From Pseudomonadota bacterium (GTDB taxonomy: Bacteria > Pseudomonadota > Alphaproteobacteria > Rhizobiales > Beijerinckiaceae), in NCBI GenBank assembly GCA_021781815.1, contig JAJXWB010000002.1:1-64000 (forward strand): DNA of 64,000 nucleotides, in the 5' to 3' direction. Below, piece by piece: positions 48,361 through 56,657 of the stretch (positions within the stretch are counted from its first letter, which is position 1; every line of letters starts with the position of its first letter). The position numbers and the translations under genes were made by a program. The notes below the pieces were generated by a model. It did no database searches. It saw only the letters and a list, made by a program, of their open reading frames with translations, and was not told the origin of the DNA.

Positions 48361-49270
48361 GAGTTGAATGATTTCAGCAGGTTGTGATTCTTTCGGATTT
48401 ACGAAGATTCGAGGGAGACCACGATGGCCTGGTCCGAAATCACTCGACGTCAGTATCGCCGCGGCGGCAGCGCTACGCAAGCGATCTGACGGACGCCGAA
48501 TGGGAATTGCTGACGCCTTTCATGCCTGCGTCATCGCAGATCGAGCGACCGCGCGAGATGGATTTGCGGGCAGTAGTGAACGCGATCCTCTACATGGCCT
48601 CGACCGGTTGCCAATGGCGGCAATTGCCCAGGGAGTTTCCGCCATACCCGACCGTGCAGGGCTATTTCTATGAATGGTCGCGCGACGGCAGGTTTGCGCT
48701 GATCAACCACACGCTCGTCATGGCGATGCGCGAGAAGGCCGGGCGCCGGGCCAGCCCGACCGCCGGCGTCATCGACAGCCAATCGGTGAAGACCACGGAA
48801 AGCGGTGGCCCGCGCGGCTATGACGCGGGCAAGAAGATCAAGGGACGCAAGCGCCATATCGTCACCGACACGCAAGGCAAGCTGGTCGGTCCCGTCGTCC
48901 ATCCCGCCGATATCCGGGATCGCGACGGAGGTTCGCTCGTCCTTGCTTCGATCCGTCGTCTCTACCCTTGGCTGCGCTACATCTTCGCCGACGGCGGCTA
49001 TGCCGGCGACAAGCTGCGCAGCGCGCTCGCCGCCATCGGACAATGGACCCTCGAAATCATCAAGCGCTCCGACCGCGCCAAAGGCTTCGAGGTTCTGCCG
49101 CGCAGATGGGTCGTTGAACGGACATTCGCATGGCTCGGGCGCTGCCGCCGATTGGCCAGGGACTTCGAAACGACCATCGCCAGCGCAACCGCATGGGTTC
49201 TGGTCGCGCACATCCGAACCGTCACACGCAGGCTCGCAAGAGCTTGATCTTGCTCACGTCGTTTTGAGTC
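48361..49270 (+). mobile_element. IS5-family insertion sequence (approximate ends)
   Basis: About 0.9 kb carrying an IS5-family transposase. Imperfect terminal inverted repeats are visible: left end begins GAGTTGAATGATTTCAGCA, right end (reverse complement) begins GACTCAAAACGACGTGAGCA, sharing roughly 12 of 21 positions with one gap. Both ends are flanked by AAA. An alternative pairing would place the ends at 48345 and 49276. The element is probably non-autonomous, because its transposase is frameshifted. Confidence 0.65.
48424..49247 (+). pseudogene. IS5-family transposase, frameshifted
   Basis: The normal start ATG 48424 (GGGAG upstream) gives MAWSEITRRQYRRGG, but after 48468 the frame is lost by one missing base and meets a stop. 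Continuation in the other frame from 48471 is intact for the rest: RYASDLTDAEWELLTPF, STGCQWRQLPREFPPYPTVQ, VIDSQSVKTTESGG (first catalytic Asp), ADGGYAGDKLRSALA (second Asp), RWVVERTFAWLGRCRRLARDFE (catalytic Glu). A GTG at 48384 could start the longer frame but yields an atypical N-terminus. Family members recalled from memory have exactly one residue where the base is missing. Confidence 0.8.
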
Positions 49271-49325
49271 AAATTCTGAGAGGATCTGGGTGTTGGAGTC
49301 CACCCTTCAAACAGGAGTTTCCGAG

Positions 49326-49442
49326 ATGGCCGAGATCAGACTTCTTCGCCGCCGCATGATCGAGGACATGACCGTCCGCACCATGTCGCCGGCGACGCGG
49401 TGATCCTACATCAGCGCGGTTTCGAAGTTCAGCCGATATTTT
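49326..49442 (+). pseudogene. Remnant of a tyrosine recombinase (IS91-associated integrase type), truncated with nonsense codon
   Basis: From ATG 49326 (AGGAG upstream) the frame reads MAEIRLLRRRMIEDMTVR followed by TMSPATR, then TGA at 49401-49403, then SYISAVSKFSRYF. This matches the N-terminus of phage-integrase-type recombinases that accompany IS91-like elements (SPATQRSYI...AVSKFSRYF); a CGA to TGA change would explain the stop. The sequence breaks off at 49442, where the VOC gene's stop begins. Only ~39 codons remain. Confidence 0.75.
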
Positions 49443-49983
49443 AGCGCGCCGAATCGAATTCCTTCTCGTGCAGCCAAGCGGTGTGGCGCGGCGGCTTTCG
49501 AGTGCGCGACCATTCCTCAACCATGTCGTGCGCGACAGACTGCATGCGTGACATTTGATCGCCGGCCGCGGTCCATGCCGCAACTTCGAGACGATGTCCG
49601 GACGGATCGAAGAAATAGATCGATTTGAAAATCGTGTGGTCGGTCGGACCGACGACGTTGAGGCCCGCGGCGACGGCGCGATGGCGCGCCTCCTCCAGAG
49701 CGTCGAGATCCTTGACCTGGAAGGCGATGTGCTGCGTCCATTCTGGAGTATTGGGATCCCGGCCCATCGGCGGCGAATTGGGCAGTTCGAAGAAGGCGAG
49801 TATGTTGCCGTTCCCCGCGTCGAGGAAAATGTGCATGTAGGGGTCCGGCGCCTTGGTCGAAGGCACGTGATCCTCGGCAATCGCGCCGATCAGATCCATA
49901 TCGAGAATCTTCTTGTAGAATTCGACCGTTTCCTTCGCGTCCTTGCACCGGAACGCGACGTGATGGAATTTTTCGACCTTCAT
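49441..49983 (-). CDS. VOC-superfamily (glyoxalase/extradiol dioxygenase-like) protein
   Basis: 180 aa. One VOC module: VEKFHHVAFRCKDAKETVEFYKKIL (metal-ligand His), HIAFQVKDLDALEEAR (second His), YFFDPSGHRLEVAAW (Glu ligand). Substrate unknown; related proteins act as dioxygenases, isomerases or lyases on small aromatics or thiols. Located at the left end of the box cluster on the strand of the importer. Its stop touches the recombinase remnant, so this is the cluster's outer edge. Confidence 0.8.
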   Translation of the reverse strand: MKVEKFHHVAFRCKDAKETVEFYKKILDMDLIGAIAEDHVPSTKAPDPYMHIFLDAGNGNILAFFELPNSPPMGRDPNTPEWTQHIAFQVKDLDALEEARHRAVAAGLNVVGPTDHTIFKSIYFFDPSGHRLEVAAWTAAGDQMSRMQSVAHDMVEEWSRTRKPPRHTAWLHEKEFDSAR

Positions 49984-50070
49984 CGGCCTCTCCTGCGTTT
50001 TTTTGTGGCCGTTTTCACCTGCTCTTGCGTCACATTATCAGATCGGCCAGCCAATGGCGGCGGCTTGAGC

Positions 50071-50727
50071 TCAGAGCGTGACGCCAGCCGGGCCTTTCAT
50101 TTCTTTCAGGCCCCGTTCCTGGGCAGCGATCGCCCTCTCGAATCCCGGTCTCTGCTTCAGCCGCGCCCAATACGCTGTCACGTTCGGGCCGAACTCGGAG
50201 GCAAGCTCAAGGATTTCCGCAAGCATCAGGCCATAGCCAATCGCAATGTCGGCCACGGTGAACCGGCCCGCCGCCAGAAATTCGCGCTCGGCCAGCGTCG
50301 ATTCCACGATGCGCAGACGCCCCAGAAACCATTTCCTGTAGTCTTCGGCCGCCTGCGGCAGGCGACGCCCTTCCGGTTCGAGCTTCGAATAGCGCAAGAA
50401 AATCGTTTGCGGAAAGGTCAGTGTCGCATCGGAGAAATAGAGCCAGTTGAGCCATGGCCCGAAATCGGGCTCCGACATGTCGACGGCGAGCGGCGACGGT
50501 CCGTGTTTCGTCGCGAGATAATGGCAGATGGCTGCCGATTCGGTCATGCGCATGTCGCCATCGAACAAGGTCGGGATCGTGCCGAGCGGATTGATCGCCA
50601 GATAGTCCTTGGCGAAGACGCGTGGGGGAAACGGCAGCATGACAAGTTTGTAGGAAAGATTCATTTCCTCCAGCGTCCACAAGGGACGGAACGAACGGGC
50701 GCTGATGCAATGATAGAGCGTGAGCAT
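50071..50727 (-). CDS. Glutathione S-transferase family protein
   Basis: 218 aa. N-terminal thioredoxin-like domain with LYHCISARSFRPLWTLEEMNL, INPLGTIPTLFDGDMRMTESAAICHYLA (Pro and Glu-Ser of the GSH site), and an all-helical C-terminal domain with FTVADIAIGYGLMLAEIL. The catalytic residue is likely a Ser or Cys near CISARS. Its substrate is unknown; in an aromatic-degradation cluster it could handle an epoxide by-product, which is inference only. Confidence 0.85.
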   Translation of the reverse strand: MLTLYHCISARSFRPLWTLEEMNLSYKLVMLPFPPRVFAKDYLAINPLGTIPTLFDGDMRMTESAAICHYLATKHGPSPLAVDMSEPDFGPWLNWLYFSDATLTFPQTIFLRYSKLEPEGRRLPQAAEDYRKWFLGRLRIVESTLAEREFLAAGRFTVADIAIGYGLMLAEILELASEFGPNVTAYWARLKQRPGFERAIAAQERGLKEMKGPAGVTL

Positions 50728-50818
50728 GCGTTTCCTGCGTCAATTGTCCGAACCGCGCGGGGTACGCCACGCAGCGTCGGCGCCCACGATAGCGGGCCGG
50801 GAGGCATGTGGTCCAGCG

Positions 50819-51535
50819 TCACAAGCCAAGTTGACTGCGAACGAATTCGTCCTGGGCGACAAGGCCGTCCGCCGTCCCCTCGAACACGATCTGGCCTTTC
50901 ACGAGGATCACATGGCGACGGCAGAGCGCCTTGAGGTCATCGAGGTTTTTGTCGACGATGACGATAGCCACGCCCCGGCCGGCGATGAGACCCAGCGTCC
51001 GCCAGATGTCGTCGCGCGCCAGCGGAGCCAGTCCTTCCGTCGCCTCATCCACCAGAAGCAGCGAGGGGTTGCTCATCAGCGCGCGGCCTATTGTCAGCAT
51101 CTGCTGTTCGCCACCTGACAATTGGTCGCCCCAGGCGCCGCGTCGCTCCGCCAGACGCGGAAAAAGGTCGAACAGGGCCTCGCGCGTCCAGTCGCGCCGT
51201 CCATTTGCGCCGGGGCGCGCAGCAAACACCAGATTCTCCTCGACCGTCAGATTGGGGAATATGCCGCGCCCCTCCGGTACGAAGCCGACGCCGGCGCGAG
51301 CGATCGCCGATGCGCGCCACCCCACGATGCTGACCCCTCCGAGCCGGATCTCGCCGCTCTTCGGCGCAACCAGCCCCATGAGCGTGCGCAGGAGAGTTGT
51401 CTTCCCCATGCCGTTGCGGCCAAGCACGCTCACCGTTTCACCAGGTGCGACGCGAAAATCGACGCCGCGCAGCACGTGGCTCGCGCCGTAACAGACGTTG
51501 AGTCCGAGCGCCTCGAGCAACGGGGGCTTGTTCAT
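50819..51535 (-). CDS. livF: Branched-chain-type ABC transporter ATP-binding protein LivF
   Basis: 238 aa ATPase of a HAAT-family importer. Walker A VLGRNGMGKTTLLRTLMG, signature QLSGGEQQMLTIGRALM, Walker B PSLLLVDEATEGLAP, H-loop region AIVIVDKN. Overlaps the livMG fusion by 4 bp. With livH/livMG/livK it forms a complete importer, probably for benzoate or a related aromatic acid because of its place in the box cluster (inference). Confidence 0.93.
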   Translation of the reverse strand: MNKPPLLEALGLNVCYGASHVLRGVDFRVAPGETVSVLGRNGMGKTTLLRTLMGLVAPKSGEIRLGGVSIVGWRASAIARAGVGFVPEGRGIFPNLTVEENLVFAARPGANGRRDWTREALFDLFPRLAERRGAWGDQLSGGEQQMLTIGRALMSNPSLLLVDEATEGLAPLARDDIWRTLGLIAGRGVAIVIVDKNLDDLKALCRRHVILVKGQIVFEGTADGLVAQDEFVRSQLGL

Positions 51536-53310
51536 GGGCGCGCGCCCCGCGGCGCGTGGCCGCCGAGATAGGCGGCGATCACCGCCTCGTCACGCCGCAC
51601 CTCCTCTGGCGTTCCATGCGCGATCACCCGACCAAGGGCCAGCACCGTCAGCGTGTCGGCGACCGCAAACACCGCATCCATGTCATGCTCGATCAGAACA
51701 ATCGTGTGGTTCGGTTTCAGAGCGAGCAGGAGATCGATCACGCGCCGGGTCTCTTCCGGCCCCATGCCGGCGAGCGGCTCGTCCAGAATGAGGATACCGC
51801 CGCCGCTCGCGATCAGCATGGCTATTTCGAGCTGACGCTGCTCGCCATTGGATATGGCGCCGGCGATCGCCTGCGTCCGGTCGGCGAGCCCGACGACGGC
51901 CAATGCGTGCTGAACCAGCGTGTCTTCCTGCGCACGCCGCGAATTCGCCAGCCGCAGGACGGAAGGATGCGTGGCCTGCGCGGCGAGCCTGCAATTGTCC
52001 TCGATCGTGAAGGCCGGAAAGATGTTAGTGCGCTGGAACGACCGGCCGACGCCGCGCCTCGCAATCCTGTGCGCCGGCCAGCCCGCGACATTCCGCCCGT
52101 CGACCAGCACTTCGCCCGCGGACGGCTTCAGCGCGCCCGACAGCAGGTTGGTGAAGGTCGTCTTCCCCGCGCCGTTCGGCCCGATGATGGCGTGGACGCG
52201 ATCACGCTCGAACGACACCGTGACGCCATCGACGGCGCGGAGACCTCCGAATGTTCGGGTGAGATTCTCGGTCGCAAGCGTCGCGGCCTTGCGCGACTCG
52301 AGAGGCGCCTGGCCGAGCCGAGCCGGCGTCGGTTTCCGAGTTCGCGCCGCGCCGCGAAAGAATCCCGCGAGCCCACCGGGCGACAGCAGCACGGCGACGA
52401 TCAGCGACGCTCCTGTGCCGAGCCGCCAATGCGATGCGACGAGATCGCCAACGAGACTCGCGCTCTTCAGCGTTTCTTCCAATGAGATATAGGCGAGCGC
52501 CCCGAGGATCGGCCCAAACAGCGTTCCGGCGCCGCCCAGGACGACCATCATGATCGCGAGGCCGGACTCGTGCCAGGAGAAAAGCTCTGGCGTGACAAAC
52601 CCATCGATGCACGCGAACAGGCCGCCTGCGAGCCCCGCGACTGCGCCGGATACGGCAAAGGCGGCGAGCTTAAATTTGTAGATATCGAATCCGAGCGCCG
52701 AGAGACGCATCTCATTCGCCTTCAACGCCTGTACGACACGGCCGAACGGCGTACGCGCCAGCAGGCTCAGCGCAAGCACGGAAAGAACGAGCAGCGCAAG
52801 GCAGACGTAATAGAACGTGCGCCTATCATCGAAGTCGAGAAGCCCGGATCCGAAGGCCGCCAAAGCCGGTTTGACGTTGATGTACGCGCCGTCGGATCCC
52901 CCGGCGATGTCGGTATCGTGAAACAGGGAGAAGATCATCTGTCCGGCGGCCAGCGTGACCATGATGAAATAGAAGCCGCGCGTCAGACAGGCGAAGGCGC
53001 CGATCGCCAGCGCGACCGCCGCGCTGGCTGCGATCGCGGCGCCAAGCGCCAGAAGCGCGTTGGCGGAAGCGGCTTCCGGCGAAACGAAGTAGACCGCATA
53101 GGCGCCGACGCCGAAGAAGGCCGCGTGGCCGAAACTCACGAGGCCAGCGAGCCCGAGCAGAAAATCGAGACTGACGACAAGGGTCGAGAAAACGACCAGT
53201 CGCGTCACGAATTTCAGACCGTAGGGCCCGACAAACAGAGGCGCCGCCAGGAACAGCGCGGCAAGGCAGCCGAGCAGAATCGATGCGCGAAAAGACGGCG
53301 CCTTCAGCAC
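51532..53310 (-). CDS. livMG: Fused ABC permease LivM and ATPase LivG
   Basis: 592 aa, about twice the usual LivM. Residues ~1-320 are a membrane permease (LDFLLGLAGLVSFGHAAFFGVGAYA, FYFIMVTLAAGQMIFSL, AIMMVVLGGAGTLFGPILGA); after a short Arg/Pro linker comes a LivG ATPase with Walker A AIIGPNGAGKTTFTNLLSG, signature ISNGEQRQLEIAM, Walker B ILILDEPLAGMGPEET and H-loop VLIEHDMD. No internal stop or frameshift was seen, so the fusion looks genuine. Confidence 0.92.
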   Translation of the reverse strand: MLKAPSFRASILLGCLAALFLAAPLFVGPYGLKFVTRLVVFSTLVVSLDFLLGLAGLVSFGHAAFFGVGAYAVYFVSPEAASANALLALGAAIAASAAVALAIGAFACLTRGFYFIMVTLAAGQMIFSLFHDTDIAGGSDGAYINVKPALAAFGSGLLDFDDRRTFYYVCLALLVLSVLALSLLARTPFGRVVQALKANEMRLSALGFDIYKFKLAAFAVSGAVAGLAGGLFACIDGFVTPELFSWHESGLAIMMVVLGGAGTLFGPILGALAYISLEETLKSASLVGDLVASHWRLGTGASLIVAVLLSPGGLAGFFRGAARTRKPTPARLGQAPLESRKAATLATENLTRTFGGLRAVDGVTVSFERDRVHAIIGPNGAGKTTFTNLLSGALKPSAGEVLVDGRNVAGWPAHRIARRGVGRSFQRTNIFPAFTIEDNCRLAAQATHPSVLRLANSRRAQEDTLVQHALAVVGLADRTQAIAGAISNGEQRQLEIAMLIASGGGILILDEPLAGMGPEETRRVIDLLLALKPNHTIVLIEHDMDAVFAVADTLTVLALGRVIAHGTPEEVRRDEAVIAAYLGGHAPRGARP

Positions 53311-53311
53311 G

Positions 53312-54172
53312 TCACTGCCTCCCGAACAGGCCGGAGGGCCGCAGCACGAGAACGATCGCCATCAGCGCGTAGATCAGCACGCTCGCAAATTTTGGAACAA
53401 ACACCTTGCCAAAAGCGTCGACGAGCCCAATCAGCAGCGAGCCCAGAAACGCACCGCGGATCGAACCGATGCCACCGATGACAACGACAACGAACGAAGT
53501 GATCAGCACGCGGTCGCCGATGCCGGGATAGGCGCTCTCGACAGGCGCGGCGAGAATGCCGGCCGCCGCCGCCATCGCCACACCCGCTGCAAACACAATG
53601 CGGAACAGGATGCGCGAATCAAAGCCAAGCGCCTCGACCATTTCAGGATTCGATTCTGCCGCGCGAACGAGGCGACCAAAACGCGTGCGCTGGATGACGA
53701 ACATCATCGCAATCGCGAGCAGGACGCATATCGTCATCAAGGCGATGCGATAGACGGGATAGCCGAGATCCGACGTAAGCGAGATGCTTGACGACAGATA
53801 TGACGGCGTCGGGATCGATTCCGGATAATTGCCCCACAACGTCTGCTGCGCCTCATCGAACATGAGGATGAGCGCGAAGGTCACGAGCACCTGCTGCAAG
53901 TGGTCGCGCTTGTAGAGATGGCGGATGAACAACCATTCGATCGCCGCGCCGAACAGGAAGGCCAGTGGGACGCCCGCGGCGAGCGCCACGAATATGTCGC
54001 CGAAGCGCGCCGTAAGCGTCAGCGCCGCATAGGCCCCGAGCATGTAGAACGACCCGTGGGCGAGATTGATGACGCCGAGTATGCCGAACACGAGCGTCAG
54101 TCCGCTCGCCGCGAGGAAGAGCAACAGACCGTACTGGAGTCCATTCAGGATCTGAACAAGGATGAGACTCAT
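53312..54172 (-). CDS. livH: Branched-chain-type ABC transporter permease LivH
   Basis: 286 aa multi-span permease: QILNGLQYGLLLFLAASGLTLVFGILGVINLAHGSFYMLGAY at the start (LivH signature), RAAESNPEMVEALG (cytosolic coupling loop), VLITSFVVVVIGGIGSIRGAFLGSLLIG, and LVLRPSGLFGRQ at the end. One base separates it from livMG. Confidence 0.93.
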   Translation of the reverse strand: MSLILVQILNGLQYGLLLFLAASGLTLVFGILGVINLAHGSFYMLGAYAALTLTARFGDIFVALAAGVPLAFLFGAAIEWLFIRHLYKRDHLQQVLVTFALILMFDEAQQTLWGNYPESIPTPSYLSSSISLTSDLGYPVYRIALMTICVLLAIAMMFVIQRTRFGRLVRAAESNPEMVEALGFDSRILFRIVFAAGVAMAAAAGILAAPVESAYPGIGDRVLITSFVVVVIGGIGSIRGAFLGSLLIGLVDAFGKVFVPKFASVLIYALMAIVLVLRPSGLFGRQ

Positions 54173-54256
54173 GTCTTGGGCGCAATCCTGGAGTCACGCG
54201 AGCGGCGAGCGGCTCCCGCACAGAGTCGGGTCATGGGCGGTCCTGATCGCGCCGGC

Positions 54257-55441
54257 TCAGATGAGCTTGCAGCCCGTCGTCTCGTCGGCGAGGCCTTCCG
54301 CGGCGACGCCGAGATAATTGTTCACGCCGCCACGCAGCTCCCGCAGGTAGAAGTTCTGGATCGGGTTGTGCGAGGTTCCGAGTTTGAATGGCCCGCGCGG
54401 GCTTCTGAACGAGGCGCTCGCCATCGCCGAGAACAGTTGCGGCCGATTCTTGACATCGCCTCCGACCGCATCCAGCCCGATGCGCAAGAGCTGCATCGCG
54501 TCCCACCCCTGCACGGCATAGACGTCCGGCCGGGTCTTGTATGCTTCCACGAAGTCGGCCGTGAACTTTCTGTTTTCCGGATTGTCGAGGCCTTCCGCGT
54601 AATGCAGGACCGTCTTCACGCCATCGCCAGCAGGACCGGCCGCCTTCTCGACGCCGTCCGTCAGGAAGCCCGGACCCCAAAGTGGAATCTTCTCGTTCAG
54701 TTTTGCGCCCGCGTAATCCTTGATGAATTTCAGCGCGCCGCCGCCGGCGAAAAAGGAATAGACCGCGTCGGGCTTCAGTGAAGCTATCTCCGCCAGGATC
54801 GACTGAAATTCGACATCGGGAAACGGCAACGTGATGTCCTTGAGAATCTCGCCGCCGCCAGCCGTGAACGCCTTCTTGAACCCGACCACGGATTCTTCAC
54901 CCGCCGCATATTTCCACGTCACGGTCACGACCTTCTTGATCCCGGCCTTGACCATCGCCAGGCCAGTCGCATTCCCGACCTGGCTGTTGCCGAACGAGGT
55001 ACGGAACACGTTCTTCGCGCACATGGCGCGGGTGATGGCGTCGGCGCCGGCGTTGGGAACCAGCGTCGGCAAGCCGTCTTCGCGCGCGATCTTCACCATC
55101 GCCATGGCGACGCCGGAATGGACCGTGCCCATGAGCACGTCGACTTTTTCCCCCGAGATCAGCTTGGTCGTGAGTTCAGTGGCCTTCGGCGGCGCTGATT
55201 CATCGTCGACCTTCACGAACGTGATGTCGCGACCCGCGATCTTGCCGCCCTGCTGTTGCACATAGAGCTCCATCGCGCGCGTGATCGCCTCGCCGAGCGG
55301 CGCGTAGGTGCCGGAATAGGGCAGGAGAAGCCCGACCTTCAGTCCGCTCGTCTGCGCCCACGACGGCCGGACGAATGGCGCTGCGGCCGTGCTTGCGCCG
55401 ACGGCGCCCGCCAGCGTGAGTATGCGGCGTCTGTCGATCAT
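54257..55441 (-). CDS. livK: Periplasmic substrate-binding protein of the Liv-type importer
   Basis: About 394 aa. ATG 55441 (GGGGAGAAGGGG upstream) gives a twin-arginine-like leader MIDRRRILTLAGAVGASTAAAPF with an Ala-x-Ala-type cleavage region (PSWAQ). The mature part is a type I periplasmic binding fold: KVGLLLPYSGTYAPLGEAITRAMELYV, KVDVLMGTVHSGVAMAMVKI, VYAVQGWDAMQLLRIGLDAVG. Clustered with boxR and the benzoate ligase, so an aromatic acid is the likely ligand (inference). Confidence 0.9.
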   Translation of the reverse strand: MIDRRRILTLAGAVGASTAAAPFVRPSWAQTSGLKVGLLLPYSGTYAPLGEAITRAMELYVQQQGGKIAGRDITFVKVDDESAPPKATELTTKLISGEKVDVLMGTVHSGVAMAMVKIAREDGLPTLVPNAGADAITRAMCAKNVFRTSFGNSQVGNATGLAMVKAGIKKVVTVTWKYAAGEESVVGFKKAFTAGGGEILKDITLPFPDVEFQSILAEIASLKPDAVYSFFAGGGALKFIKDYAGAKLNEKIPLWGPGFLTDGVEKAAGPAGDGVKTVLHYAEGLDNPENRKFTADFVEAYKTRPDVYAVQGWDAMQLLRIGLDAVGGDVKNRPQLFSAMASASFRSPRGPFKLGTSHNPIQNFYLRELRGGVNNYLGVAAEGLADETTGCKLI

Positions 55442-55542
55442 CCCCTTCTCCCCTTTGGTCGTTCGGATTTTTGTTTCGTATTTAAAATATATCACTTCCG
55501 CGCGCGCTTGGGAATATGCGCCGGGCGCGCGACAGACTGCGT

Positions 55543-56553
55543 CTACCCTCGATTGCGCGACTGCCACGGACAGCCCGAAACGCAATACGACTGAATTGTA
55601 CGCAGCAGCGCCGCCAGACTTTGATCGAGCGCGGCGCCGGACGTGTCGATGGAGGTCCGGGCGCGGGCATAAAGCTGCTCGCGGCTCTGCAGGATGGTTA
55701 TGAGTTCGCTCATCGCCGCCTTGTCTCCCCCCATCGGCCGCAGGTCGCCCTGCTTGCGCACCCGGCTCATGTGTTCGCCGGGGCTCGCCTTGATCCAGAC
55801 GGTGAAGAAATTCGCCAGCAGCCGCTCGAAGGTTATGGGATCAGAGACGATTCCGCCGCCGGTCGCCAGAACCATGGGGCCAGGTTCGGCGATGATGCGA
55901 TCAAGCGCGGCCTGCTCGTAACGGCGATAGCCATCCTGGCCATAAATGGAGAACACTTCGGTTATGGAGAACCCGGCCTCGCGTTCGATCTCCTTGTTGA
56001 GTTCGACGAAACGCCAGCCGAGCTTTTCGGCGGCGAGCCGTCCGAGCGACGACTTGCCGGCCCCGCGCAGGCCGATGAGGGCGACGCGATCCACCTCCAC
56101 GCGCGGCGGCGCGCCAGCCGGGCGATCCACGGGATGGCCAGAGAGTACCGCCTTCACGTCCTCGATCATCGCCGGCGAGGCCTTCCGCAGCAATTCGCGG
56201 ACCAGCGGCCAGTCGTTCGGCCGGCGCGCCGGATCGGCCACCAGATCCTCGAGCGGCGCGCCGGTGGCGTCGGCGACACGGCGCAACAGCATGATCGAGA
56301 CATTTCCAAGTCCGCTTTCAAGCTGAGCGATATACCGTTCAGATACGCCGGATTCCCGCGCCAGCACCTTGCGCGACATCCCGCGCACCGCCCGCATTGA
56401 GCGCACGCGCTGACCGAGCTCGACGAGATAGGCGTCGATATCGTCATCGCGCGTCCGGGCCTGGCGCGCCCGGGAGGTCTCTACCGACCCCGAGCTGGCT
56501 CCCGGCGCCGCCTCGGCCAGGACATGCGCCGGCAGATTGTGAAACTTGTTCAT
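55543..56553 (-). CDS. boxR: BoxR-type transcriptional regulator (HTH + shikimate-kinase-like domain)
   Basis: 336 aa. XRE helix-turn-helix at ~44-103 (VRSMRAVRGMSRKVLARESGVSERYIAQLE...), a linker, and a shikimate-kinase-like domain from ~155: ALIGLRGAGKSSLG (P-loop 161-169), WRFVELNKEIEREAGFSITEVFSIYGQDGYR, VLATGGGIV. This is the architecture of BzdR/BoxR, repressors that sense benzoyl-CoA in benzoate degradation. It lies between bclA (divergent, 104 bp) and livK (same strand, 101 bp downstream). TGCA-containing palindromes near bclA and boxC fit its known operator type. Confidence 0.93.
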   Translation of the reverse strand: MNKFHNLPAHVLAEAAPGASSGSVETSRARQARTRDDDIDAYLVELGQRVRSMRAVRGMSRKVLARESGVSERYIAQLESGLGNVSIMLLRRVADATGAPLEDLVADPARRPNDWPLVRELLRKASPAMIEDVKAVLSGHPVDRPAGAPPRVEVDRVALIGLRGAGKSSLGRLAAEKLGWRFVELNKEIEREAGFSITEVFSIYGQDGYRRYEQAALDRIIAEPGPMVLATGGGIVSDPITFERLLANFFTVWIKASPGEHMSRVRKQGDLRPMGGDKAAMSELITILQSREQLYARARTSIDTSGAALDQSLAALLRTIQSYCVSGCPWQSRNRG

Positions 56554-56588
56554 GCCGCTCCCACGGTTATGAAAAATATTACAAACAG

Positions 56589-56657
56589 CTTGACTCTTTG
56601 CAAGCCGAAAGCAACAATTTATGCAATATAATTCAGAAACGTCAGGAGTGAACCGCC
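56589..56657 (+). promoter_or_regulatory. bclA promoter region with TGCA motifs (candidate BoxR site)
   Basis: The 104-bp boxR-bclA gap holds TTGACT (56590-56595), a perfect TATAAT (56627-56632), and AACAAT (56613-56618), which is 17 bp after TTGACT. TGCA occurs at 56599-56602 (within TTGCAA) and 56622-56625 (within ATGCAATAT). The stretch GCAACAATTTATGCAATAT resembles half of the perfect palindrome upstream of boxC. BoxR control is inferred. Confidence 0.55.

Noticed and set aside
49555-50934. 459-codon plus-strand frame over the VOC and GST genes
   Set aside because: Antisense to two clearly conserved proteins; Arg-rich composition indicates a shadow.
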